The notes under the pieces were generated by a model, which was not told the origin of the DNA, did no database searches, and saw only the letters and a list, made by a program, of their open reading frames with translations. Shown piece after piece: positions 8,442 to 16,360 of a stretch of 62,632 bases of DNA (positions are counted from its first letter, which is position 1; every line of letters begins with the position of its first letter). The position numbers were made by a program, and so were the translations under genes. Location of the stretch: the NCBI GenBank assembly GCA_021777035.1, contig JAIQZR010000170.1, positions 1 through 62,632 of the forward strand. Direction: 5' to 3'. Origin of the DNA: Candidatus Scalindua sp. (lineage in GTDB: Bacteria > Planctomycetota > Brocadiia > Brocadiales > Scalinduaceae).

Positions 8442-9766
8442 TATAAAGTGTTTTCTATTATTTCACCGTCTTTCATGACAATCCTGTTTCCAACTATTGT
8501 CATTATTGCTTTTCCTTGAAGCTTCCAACCGTCAAAAGGACAATTCCGTGCTTTCGAAAAAAACTTGTTAACATCTACTTTCCATCTCTTTTTCAAATCA
8601 ATTACTACTATGTTTGCTTTGGTTCCAGGTGTTAGACTGCCAATTCCTGATTTGTCCAGACCAAAGATCTTAGCCGGTATAATAGTCATCTGTTCTATTG
8701 CCTGTTTCAGCGTTAAAATACCAGGATTGACCAGGTGTGTTAATACCAGGCCCAAAGTTGTTTCTAAGCCGATAAGTCCAAAAGCGGCTTTGTTAAAGGG
8801 CAGATTCTTATCCTTTGCAGTATGTGGCGCGTGATCACTGGCAATAATATCAATAACCCCATCAGCTAGTCCCTGTTGTACAGCCTCAACATCAGCTTTC
8901 GACCTTAAAGGAGGGTTTACTTTAGCGTTAGTGCCTATTTCCTTTACTGCTTCTTTGCTTAATAAAAGGTGATGTGGCGCTACTTCTGCTGTTATATTTA
9001 CACCTCTTTTTTTTGCTTTAGCAATTTCGATCACGGATTGAGCAAGGCTAACATGTGAAATATGAATCCTGGCACCAGCCTTTTCCGCCAACTCTATATC
9101 ACGCATAATAAAATCGACCTCAGCCGTGTACGGCTCACTCGTAACAGAATCAGGAAAATTTCGCAGGTTTTTTTTCTTCTCGCTTTGCCTTTTGCGATAT
9201 AACGGTGATTCCTCACAATGAGGATTCACTAAAATATTACATTCTTTACCTTTTTTTAGTGCATTAAGCATTAGCCTTTCGCCCGCGACAGGATGCCCGT
9301 CATCGGAGATCGCCCTCGCACCTGCATTTTTTAATTTTTCAACATCAACTAATCTCTTTCCATTTAGCCCTACTGTAGTAGCTGATTTTGAAAAATAATT
9401 AACTACACACTCTTTCTTTGCGATTTTAAGAAGCTGAATAAGCCGTGACGGAGTATCAATCGGGGGATCCGTATTTGGTTCTGCTATCACAGTAGTAAAG
9501 CCACCAGCTGCAGCTGCCCGCGAACCGGAACAAAGATCTTCCTTATGCTCTTGCCCCGGTTGTCTGAAATGAACATGTACATCTACAAGTCCGGGAACTA
9601 CTATTTTATCCTCAGCATCTATGACTAAAGCTTCTTTATCTATAATATTTTTACTGATTTTCTTAATCTTTGAGTTGCTGATCAGAATATCAAACACGCC
9701 TGTTTCTTTGTTTGGAACATTATAAACAGTACCATTTTTGATTAAAATTTTTTTATAATTAGTCAT
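8441..9766 (-). CDS. pyrC: Dihydroorotase
   Basis: Zinc amidohydrolase that interconverts carbamoyl-aspartate and dihydroorotate in pyrimidine synthesis. Metal ligands are visible as VDVHVHFRQPG (HxH), NPHCEESP, HISHVSLA and ASDHAPH, with DDGHPVAGER in between. Its 441 residues match the long class I type found with separate aspartate carbamoyltransferase. The gene lies between ilvN and ilvC with small gaps and is probably cotranscribed, though the pathways differ. Confidence 0.93.
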   Translation of the reverse strand: MTNYKKILIKNGTVYNVPNKETGVFDILISNSKIKKISKNIIDKEALVIDAEDKIVVPGLVDVHVHFRQPGQEHKEDLCSGSRAAAAGGFTTVIAEPNTDPPIDTPSRLIQLLKIAKKECVVNYFSKSATTVGLNGKRLVDVEKLKNAGARAISDDGHPVAGERLMLNALKKGKECNILVNPHCEESPLYRKRQSEKKKNLRNFPDSVTSEPYTAEVDFIMRDIELAEKAGARIHISHVSLAQSVIEIAKAKKRGVNITAEVAPHHLLLSKEAVKEIGTNAKVNPPLRSKADVEAVQQGLADGVIDIIASDHAPHTAKDKNLPFNKAAFGLIGLETTLGLVLTHLVNPGILTLKQAIEQMTIIPAKIFGLDKSGIGSLTPGTKANIVVIDLKKRWKVDVNKFFSKARNCPFDGWKLQGKAIMTIVGNRIVMKDGEIIENTL

Positions 9767-9790
9767 TACTGAAACTTCGTATTAATAATC

Positions 9791-10270
9791 CTATTTTGGC
9801 CCACGATTCATGGCAATCCTGCCTGTACGCGCAACTTCCTTTATGCCATGTGGCCGCAGTAGATCCAGTACGGCTTCAAGTCTGTCTTCAGGGCCTGAAA
9901 TTTCAATGACCATGTCTTTTGGCCCAACGTCTATTATCTTTCCTCTAAAGATGTCCACCAGTTCAATGATTTCGCCTCTTTTTCCCGGAAGCGCACTTAC
10001 CTTAATGAGCATCAGGTTACGTTCAACAAAATCTGTGTCCGTAAAATCTATTACCTTAATTGTATCGATGACCTTGCCTAATTGTTTGCGAACCTGTTCT
10101 AATATCGACTCGTCACCACTAACAACTATAGTCATTCTGGATATTGTCTCGCTTTCAGTTTCTCCAACGGCAAGGCTTTCAATATTAAATCCTCTTCCAC
10201 TGAATAGCCCGGTGATTCGTGACAGTACGCCGACCTTATTTTCAACCAGTACAGATATTACGTGTTTCAT
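9791..10270 (-). CDS. ilvN: Acetolactate synthase, small regulatory subunit
   Basis: Regulatory subunit that activates the catalytic IlvB subunit and confers valine inhibition. An ACT domain occupies the first 80 residues (MKHVISVLVENKVGVLSRITGLFSGRGFN in segments), followed by the second conserved domain. I place the start at ATG 10270, giving 159 residues, because AAGGAG lies eight bases upstream and the ACT strand begins at once. A longer frame to 10303 adds 11 unrelated residues. The catalytic ilvB is not next to it or anywhere in the window, which is unusual. Confidence 0.93.
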   Translation of the reverse strand: MKHVISVLVENKVGVLSRITGLFSGRGFNIESLAVGETESETISRMTIVVSGDESILEQVRKQLGKVIDTIKVIDFTDTDFVERNLMLIKVSALPGKRGEIIELVDIFRGKIIDVGPKDMVIEISGPEDRLEAVLDLLRPHGIKEVARTGRIAMNRGPK

Positions 10271-10364
10271 TAAATAGCTCCTTTCTGCCTCCATGAATGA
10301 CAATACAGGATGATAAGAAACAGGAAGTTATTTATTTGCTCCTGCTTCAAAAACTTATAAGTCC

Positions 10365-11561
10365 TTAGCTTGGCTCTTTAATTGACTGGGCCGCACTCAT
10401 GGCAGTGTTATATATTTGTTTTAACGGAATTCCTCTTTCTTCCGCAACTTTCCTGCAACTCTCATGTTCCGGCGTGATATTCTTTATGCTTCCATTCAGC
10501 ATGCCTATCTTTACTTTAATCATTCCATATTCAGTTTCAATGTCGATTTGCTTCCTGTGTAGCTTCTTGCGACTTGCTCTGTACTTCCTGATTCCAAATG
10601 TCGTAGATTGTTCGAACATTATTCTTTCTACTTTTGACAGATTCTCATCATCAACTATAATACTGATCAATGTTCCCGGACGAGATTTCTTCATTTGTAC
10701 AGGTGTTATGTATCCATCTAATGCTCCAGCATCTAATATTTTTTCCAGTAGGTAGCCAAAATGTTCTCCAGGCATATCATCAATATTTGTTTCTACCATC
10801 CAGACTTCATCTTGTTCATATATCGTGATGGTTTCGCCAATCATTACCCTTAGAAGGTTGGGAATTTGCGGTATTTCATGACTACCAGCACCATATCCGA
10901 CTTGTTGTAAAATAATCTCTGGACACATTTCTACGTTAACACCTAATGTTGTTAAAATAGCGGCTCCCGTGGGCGTTGTAAGTTCACGTTGTATATTTGT
11001 ACCTGTCACGTGATGCCCCTTTAATAGTTCTATAGTTGCCGGTGCTGGGATTGGAAACTGCCCATGATGACATTTTACAAACCCGGTTCCTGTCCTTATC
11101 GGAGAATAGTATATGTTTTCGATCTTAAGGCTATCAAAGGCAATTACGGCCCCAACGATATCCACAATTGAATCAATTGCACCTACTTCGTGAAAATGTA
11201 CTTCTTCCGGTAGAGTGTTATGCACCTTTGCTTCTGCATTTGCAAGATTCTCAAAGATCCTGATACTATCTCTTTTTACACTTTCACTCAGTGTGCTTTT
11301 GCTAATAAGCCCGGAAATATCTTTGAGGGTTCTCTTGCTGTGGTGTTCGTTATGTGTAATGTCCTCTTTTATCGATACGTCGAATTTTGTACCGGTAATT
11401 GCAGAGCGAAGGACTTTTTTCGAACCAAGTTCGTAGTTGTCTAAATTCAGTTTTTTGAGTTCTTCATTGAGTTTTTCCTGACTGAATCCGGTATCTATGA
11501 GAGCCCCCAGGATCATATCACCACTGGCACCAGAGAAACAATCAAAATAAGCAATTTTCAT
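10365..11561 (-). CDS. larC: Nickel-pincer cofactor biosynthesis protein LarC
   Basis: LarC inserts nickel into pyridinium dithiocarboxylate mononucleotide, the pincer cofactor of lactate racemase-type enzymes. The single 398-residue frame is full length, with the family start AYFDCFSGASGDM, the central VHFHEVGAIDSIVDIVG and TTPTGAAIL, and MVETNIDDMPGE in the second half. In Lactobacillus larC is made by programmed frameshifting; here it is one uninterrupted frame. LarB, LarE and LarA homologues are not seen nearby, so the client enzyme is unknown. Confidence 0.92.
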   Translation of the reverse strand: MKIAYFDCFSGASGDMILGALIDTGFSQEKLNEELKKLNLDNYELGSKKVLRSAITGTKFDVSIKEDITHNEHHSKRTLKDISGLISKSTLSESVKRDSIRIFENLANAEAKVHNTLPEEVHFHEVGAIDSIVDIVGAVIAFDSLKIENIYYSPIRTGTGFVKCHHGQFPIPAPATIELLKGHHVTGTNIQRELTTPTGAAILTTLGVNVEMCPEIILQQVGYGAGSHEIPQIPNLLRVMIGETITIYEQDEVWMVETNIDDMPGEHFGYLLEKILDAGALDGYITPVQMKKSRPGTLISIIVDDENLSKVERIMFEQSTTFGIRKYRASRKKLHRKQIDIETEYGMIKVKIGMLNGSIKNITPEHESCRKVAEERGIPLKQIYNTAMSAAQSIKEPS

Positions 11562-12066
11562 AGTTTATAAATTTCTGTTCACCGCAGATGTAAATGAAGA
11601 AAAAAAGTAATATAATTTTATCGAAAAGTCGCATGGTAAAAGTACAACCCTTGCCTTGGCAAATCCAGTTTTCTTTGTGTGTCCTGTCGTGAGACAGATT
11701 TTAACAAGTGCTTTTGTCGTATAAAGTTATTGAAATAACCAATAAAAAATATTAGCACACGTATTTTATAGAGTCAAACAAAAACCCATTTCATAAAAAG
11801 TTTGAAGCTCCTGATGTTTTAAGTGAACTAAAGTCGTTGTATAAGGCCAGGCTTTTTATTGTATCAGCGCGCTAGTTTAAAACTGTGCACTTTCAGTCCA
11901 GAGTGGTTTAGTTTAGGTACTTAGATTTATTTTACGCCACTTTAGATACTTCAAGTTTGGGTGTGGCTATGGAGTTGGATGATAACCAGGTATCAAATAA
12001 CAATACCTGTATTTCTTCTGGAGGGTAACAGAAACTCCAGAATAGTATTGCCTGTACTGTGGTTTA
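11562..12066. other. Intergenic region with short hairpins
   Basis: No gene is supported in these 505 bases. Two small hairpins lie downstream of the minus-strand radical-SAM gene: CAGGTAT/ATACCTG at about 11990-12010 and TTCTGGAG/CTCCAGAA at 12016-12042. Neither is followed by a T-run. The left part presumably holds the larC promoter. Confidence 0.45.
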
Positions 12067-13548
12067 TTAAAGGATGTGTAGATTACTAACTTTACGAAAA
12101 TGGTAGCCATAAATTGCAAGAGTAACAGCTAGTGGAAATAAGTCGCGGCGATGAAAAGTCGTCCATAGCATGAGATTCCAGAATTGAAAGCGTTCCTTCC
12201 CTAAAATACCGAGATGGTAGCTGGAACTAAACAGAGCTATGATGTGCTCAAGCTTAATTGTGCCCTTAAATTTTGGAGACTTATATTCTTTGAAGAGCGT
12301 CATAATACGTTTATAATAATTTTCAGGAGAATATATGTGTTTCAATATTTTTTTATACCCCTCCCGACATGTGTCCGTATCCATGTTGCTGGGAATTATA
12401 TTTGTTGAACCGTCCGCATTGTCCCCGGTCATTCGTCCGAGCAACCGACCCTCTTTTTTTAGCCGTTCATACAGTCTTGTTCCGGTCGGAGCTTGAAGCA
12501 TTCCTACCATTGCGGTTACAATTCCTGTTTTTTGAATAAAATCAATCTGTCTCTGGAAAATGGATGGCGTATCATTGTCAAAACCGACAATGAAGCCAGC
12601 CTGTACTTGCAACCCGGCCCTCTGGATAATCCGCACGTCTTCGGCTAAATCTCTATCTTGGTTCTGTGTTTTGCCGCACTCGTTTAAGCTGGCAGTGTCA
12701 GGTGTCTCGATTCCGACAAATACTGTGTTAAATCCTGCGTCAAACATCATCTGCAGCAATGTCTCGTCTTTGGCCAGGTTGATGGATACTTCAGTGTTAA
12801 ACGTTATTCCCGTGTGATTGCTTTGCCATTTGATTAATGCCGGCAGTAAATCTTTCTTCAGACTTCTTCTGTTCCCGATAAGATTGTCATCAACGAAGAA
12901 CACATTCCCTCGCCATCCCTGATTATAGAAAGTATCCAGTTCGGTAATGATCTGTTCTGTGTTCTTAGTCCGTGTACGGCGTCCAAATAACGCAGTCACG
13001 TCACAAAACTCGCACTGGTATGGACAACCTCTCGTATACTGTATGCTCATAGAGGCATACTTTTTCAAATCGGCTAGTTCCCATAAAGGGGCAGGGGTTT
13101 CTCGAATGTCTGCAAACTCAGGGGTTCTATATACCGGCTTGGCACAACCGTTTTTCAGATCTTCCAGGAAAGAGGGTAAGGTCAGTTCCGCTTCATTGAG
13201 TACAAAATGGTCTACATCCTTAAATTGTTCGTGCTCACTTGTAAACAGTGGGCCTCCAGCAACAATTTTGACGCCTGCTTCTTTGCACCGTCCGAGGAGT
13301 TGATAAGCAGATTTTTGTTGAACAACCATGCTACTGAAGAACGCATAATCTGCCCATTTCAGATCTTTATCCGTGAGTTTTGTTACATTGACATCTACTA
13401 AGCGTATTGTCCACTCTTCCGGGAGCATTGCGGCTACAGTTAGCAGCCCAAGTGGCGGGAATGATGCTTTTTTACGTATGAACTTAAGTGCGTGTTTGAA
13501 ACTCCAGAACGTATCTGGGAATTCAGGATATATCAGTAATGCATTCAT
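12067..13548 (-). CDS. B12-binding-domain radical-SAM protein with DUF4070
   Basis: Full-length enzyme of 493 residues. An N-terminal B12-binding-like Rossmann domain (about 1-150) is followed by the radical-SAM core with C175, C179 and C182 in YTRGCPYQCEFCDV, then FFVDDNLIGNRR and AGFIVGFDND. The C-terminal RMTGDNADGSTN and YYKRIMTLF fit DUF4070. Such proteins are often cobalamin-dependent methylases, including hopanoid methylases, but the substrate cannot be assigned. There is no biosynthetic neighbour; it lies alone between larC and tRNA-Gln. Confidence 0.82.
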   Translation of the reverse strand: MNALLIYPEFPDTFWSFKHALKFIRKKASFPPLGLLTVAAMLPEEWTIRLVDVNVTKLTDKDLKWADYAFFSSMVVQQKSAYQLLGRCKEAGVKIVAGGPLFTSEHEQFKDVDHFVLNEAELTLPSFLEDLKNGCAKPVYRTPEFADIRETPAPLWELADLKKYASMSIQYTRGCPYQCEFCDVTALFGRRTRTKNTEQIITELDTFYNQGWRGNVFFVDDNLIGNRRSLKKDLLPALIKWQSNHTGITFNTEVSINLAKDETLLQMMFDAGFNTVFVGIETPDTASLNECGKTQNQDRDLAEDVRIIQRAGLQVQAGFIVGFDNDTPSIFQRQIDFIQKTGIVTAMVGMLQAPTGTRLYERLKKEGRLLGRMTGDNADGSTNIIPSNMDTDTCREGYKKILKHIYSPENYYKRIMTLFKEYKSPKFKGTIKLEHIIALFSSSYHLGILGKERFQFWNLMLWTTFHRRDLFPLAVTLAIYGYHFRKVSNLHIL

Positions 13549-13707
13549 AATATTAGTGTTTTACCAATATTTTTTGCTATGTGCAATATAAGAACGGCAA
13601 TAGTAAAAAGCGCTCTTCTTTAAATATTAGAATGCCGCATTATATACCATTAATACGTAATGTCAAAGGTAATAATAATCTGGCAATCATTTATATGGCA
13701 GCTATAA

Positions 13708-13727
13708 GTGCCTAAAGCATTAGGCAC
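13708..13727. repeat. Perfect short hairpin
   Basis: GTGCCTA and TAGGCAC form a seven-base stem around six bases. It lies in the otherwise empty 13549-13819 region, about 90 bases beyond the tRNA 3' end. Without a T-run its role is unknown. Confidence 0.4.
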
Positions 13728-13819
13728 CAAGGAGATAGCATTGTCAATATATCATGAGTTTGAATTGCCGTATTTATGTCTTGAAGCGACGGAAATTTTT
13801 CAACCCTAAGTTTAGAAAA

Positions 13820-13890
13820 TTACCCGGGGAGGACTCGAACCTCCAATGAGAGAATCAAAATCTCTAGTGTTGCCATTACACTACCGGGTA
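13820..13890 (-). tRNA. tRNA-Gln (anticodon TTG)
   Basis: Read on the minus strand, the acceptor stem TACCCGG pairs perfectly with CCGGGTA. The D arm is GTGT/ACAC and the anticodon arm AGAGA-TTTTGAT-TCTCT gives anticodon TTG. The T arm is GGAGG-TTCGAGT-CCTCC. Discriminator A is at 13820. CCA is not encoded. Confidence 0.95.
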
Positions 13891-13947
13891 ATAGATGTGT
13901 GTACAGGTAATTTGCAACTGCTTTTAAGCCAATAACTGTCCTGCCTG

Positions 13948-15603
13948 CTAGTCCTTAAGTACCGCTCCCTTATCTGCGGATGTTACATTTTTGGCATATC
14001 TTACAAGGCATCCGCTGGTAACCGACAACGGAGGAGGTGTCCATTTCTCTCTGCGGCTAGCAAGTTCTGAATCTGATACATCAGCATATAATTTACGATT
14101 TGGAATGTCAATGACTATCTCGTCACCGTCTTCTATCAGGGCTAACGCCCCACCTACCATTGCCTCTGGGGAGACGTGTCCGATACAGGGGCCTCTTGTG
14201 CCACCGGAAAAACGTCCGTCTGTTATCAAGGCAACAGAATTATCAAGGCCCATTCCAACAAGCGCAGCAGTGGGTGATAGCATTTCCCTCATTCCTGGGC
14301 CACCACGAGGACCTTCATATCTGATAATCATTACCGATCCCTTAGAAATTTTCTTATCCATGATTGCCTTCATCGCATCTTCTTCGCTCCCAAAGACTTT
14401 TGCAGGGCCTTTGAAAAACATCATATCGTCAGATAGCGCGCTTTGTTTGATTACAGCTCCATCGAGCGCTATATTTCCATGAAGTACCGCAATGCCGCCT
14501 TCCTTGCTATAGGCGTTCTCTTTCGTTCGTATAATATCATCATCATAGACGATTGCCTGTTTTGCTATCTCTTTTGTGTTGAAACCGCTAACGGTTGCGC
14601 AATCGTTTATGAGATCTTCAAGTCTCTTCATCACTGCCGGAATACCACCAGCGTAAAAAAGATCTTCCATAAAGTGCTCACCACCTGGCCTTAGATTTGT
14701 TATTTGGGGTACTTTTCTGCTTATTTCATCAAATCGATCAAGTTCTATGTCGATGCCGACTTCGTGGGCTATCGCGGGGATATGGAGACAGGTATTTGTT
14801 GAGCCTCCAAGCGTCATATCGATTAATATCGCATTGTCAAATGCCTCACGTGTCATAATTTTTCTCGTGGTTACCTCTTTTCTTACTAGCTCAACTACTC
14901 TTTCTCCGCTTTTATAGGCGATTCTCTCTTTCTCCGCTGAGATTGCCAGGGATGCGGCACATCCGGGTAACGACATCCCCAGGGCCTCCGTTACGCAGGC
15001 CATTGTGTTTGCCGTATACAATCCTTGACATGACCCGGGACCGGGACATGCTTCTTTTTCCAGGGATTCAAGCTCATCCTCGCTGATTTCTCCTTTTTGA
15101 GTCCTGCCTACGGCCTCAAAAGTATCACGAACTAGTGAGAGTTTTTTCATGTTACGACGTCCTGAAATCATGGGTCCACCTGTTACTGCAATAGCAGGGA
15201 CGTCAATTCTTGCAGCACCCATAAGCATTCCCGGAGTAATTTTATCGCAATTAGTTAATAATATAAGACCGTCCAAGCAGTGTGCATTTGTGACTGTTTC
15301 TATTAAATCAGCAATTAATTCTCTTGATGAAAGGGAGTAGCTCATCCCTTTATGCCCCATGGCAATACCATCACAGATACCGGGTACACCGAATATGAAG
15401 CTGACGCCTCCTGCTGCATGTATACCTTTTTCTATATCCCTTTCCAGTTTTCTCATGTGGGTGTGTCCCGGAATTAAATCGGTAAAACTGCTGGCAATGC
15501 CTATAAACGGCTTACTCATGCTTTCCTTGGTTAGTCCGGTCGCGTAAAGTAATGCTCTTGCCGGTGATCTCTCAATTCCACACGTAATAGTATCGCTACG
15601 CAA
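13948..15603 (-). CDS. ilvD: Dihydroxy-acid dehydratase
   Basis: Iron-sulfur enzyme that dehydrates the dihydroxy acids of valine and isoleucine synthesis to 2-oxo acids. Cluster cysteines are visible in [16 protein letters not shown] and [16 protein letters not shown]. The C-terminal part has [12 protein letters not shown] and GHVSPEA. Length 551 is typical. The start is a TTG at 15603, with AAGGA eight bases upstream, and no better ATG precedes the conserved region. A separate promoter lies upstream, so it is transcribed apart from the ilvN-pyrC-ilvC-leuA group. Confidence 0.96.
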   Translation of the reverse strand: MRSDTITCGIERSPARALLYATGLTKESMSKPFIGIASSFTDLIPGHTHMRKLERDIEKGIHAAGGVSFIFGVPGICDGIAMGHKGMSYSLSSRELIADLIETVTNAHCLDGLILLTNCDKITPGMLMGAARIDVPAIAVTGGPMISGRRNMKKLSLVRDTFEAVGRTQKGEISEDELESLEKEACPGPGSCQGLYTANTMACVTEALGMSLPGCAASLAISAEKERIAYKSGERVVELVRKEVTTRKIMTREAFDNAILIDMTLGGSTNTCLHIPAIAHEVGIDIELDRFDEISRKVPQITNLRPGGEHFMEDLFYAGGIPAVMKRLEDLINDCATVSGFNTKEIAKQAIVYDDDIIRTKENAYSKEGGIAVLHGNIALDGAVIKQSALSDDMMFFKGPAKVFGSEEDAMKAIMDKKISKGSVMIIRYEGPRGGPGMREMLSPTAALVGMGLDNSVALITDGRFSGGTRGPCIGHVSPEAMVGGALALIEDGDEIVIDIPNRKLYADVSDSELASRREKWTPPPLSVTSGCLVRYAKNVTSADKGAVLKD

Positions 15604-15666
15604 GTTTATATCCTTTCTGAATAAATTTTTATCCGAAACAACATCGCTTAGTTTTCATTAGGTGCC

Positions 15667-15696
15667 ATTCTAACATACAATGCTATAACGGTTCAA
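15667..15696 (-). promoter_or_regulatory. Promoter of ilvD
   Basis: On the minus strand TTGAAC (15691-15696), an 18-base spacer and TAGAAT (15667-15672) form a good sigma70-like pair about 65 bases before the TTG start. Confidence 0.45.
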
Positions 15697-15933
15697 GTAT
15701 GCATTGGCAATTTGTTTGCACTCTAAATTTGATCTCGTCAATTTCGCGCTGTATGGTCGCCATTTCCTTAGCCAGTTTTTCTTTAATATCCATTACCCCA
15801 TGAAAAACCGTAGCCACATAAAGAGTGTCTTTTTTTTACATCAAAAAAAATCAAATGTCGTCTTGCCGGTGAGTAGGTAAGGCGGGTGCTATATTGCGGA
15901 TTAAACCCCCATGGTCAAGGATTGCTTGTTGGA
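15697..15933. other. Intergenic region with a small coiled-coil-like frame
   Basis: The minus strand encodes a 36-residue frame (15683-15793) starting MDIKEKLAKEMATIQREI that would form a helix. It has no clear ribosome binding site and may be a remnant. Nothing else is recognised. Confidence 0.3.
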
Positions 15934-16047
15934 TCACAGCCTCAATGCTTCTCTGGCAACTTCACTTGTCGAACCATAAAATCCGCTCGCCACCATTTTT
16001 TTGGCGTATTCTTCAATATCCGGCGTTAATGATATATTAGTACTCAC
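15934..16047 (-). pseudogene. Truncated ParD-type antitoxin
   Basis: The minus strand from GTG 16047 gives 37 residues matching the N-terminus of ParD/CopG ribbon-helix-helix antitoxins (NISLTPDIEEYAKKMVASG, then STSEVAREALRL), ending at TGA. ParD proteins continue for about 40 more residues. A shift to the next frame gives EAVIQQAILDHGGLIRN, which suggests a frameshift near 15937. No ParE toxin follows. It is most likely the relic of a lost toxin-antitoxin pair. Confidence 0.55.
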
Positions 16048-16213
16048 GGTAATTTCTCAATTTTGTCTCGATTATAGTGGCCTTAAAATGCAATGTCAAA
16101 CACTTCATCATGATTGTAAAAACCCTTTTCAAGTCCTCGTCTTGCAATAACAGCAAATATCTTATCATTTGTATCAACAGGTAAGTTGTCCTTGTTTGAA
16201 TTACATATTTACC

Positions 16214-16241
16214 TTGATTTGATTATCCTCATAGGTAAAAT
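16214..16241 (+). promoter_or_regulatory. Possible alaS promoter
   Basis: TTGATT (16214-16219), a 16-base spacer and TAAAAT (16236-16241). It lies ahead of the palindrome in the alaS leader. Confidence 0.3.
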
Positions 16242-16270
16242 ACTAACTTAACGCTTCGGCAACACTTTTA

Positions 16271-16333
16271 ACCGCGAAATACGCAGAAATACGCTAAAAA
16301 TTTTCTTTCGCGTTATTTCGTGTATTTCGCGGT
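16271..16333. repeat. Palindromic repeat in the alaS leader
   Basis: ACCGCGAAATAC on the left pairs with GTATTTCGCGGT on the right. An inner partial stem GAAATACGC/GCGTTATTTC adds to it. It is followed on the plus strand by C and eight T, so it has the shape of a terminator, yet it sits 27 bases before the alaS start. Confidence 0.6.
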
Positions 16334-16360
16334 CTTTTTTTTAATTCCTCAAATTATATT

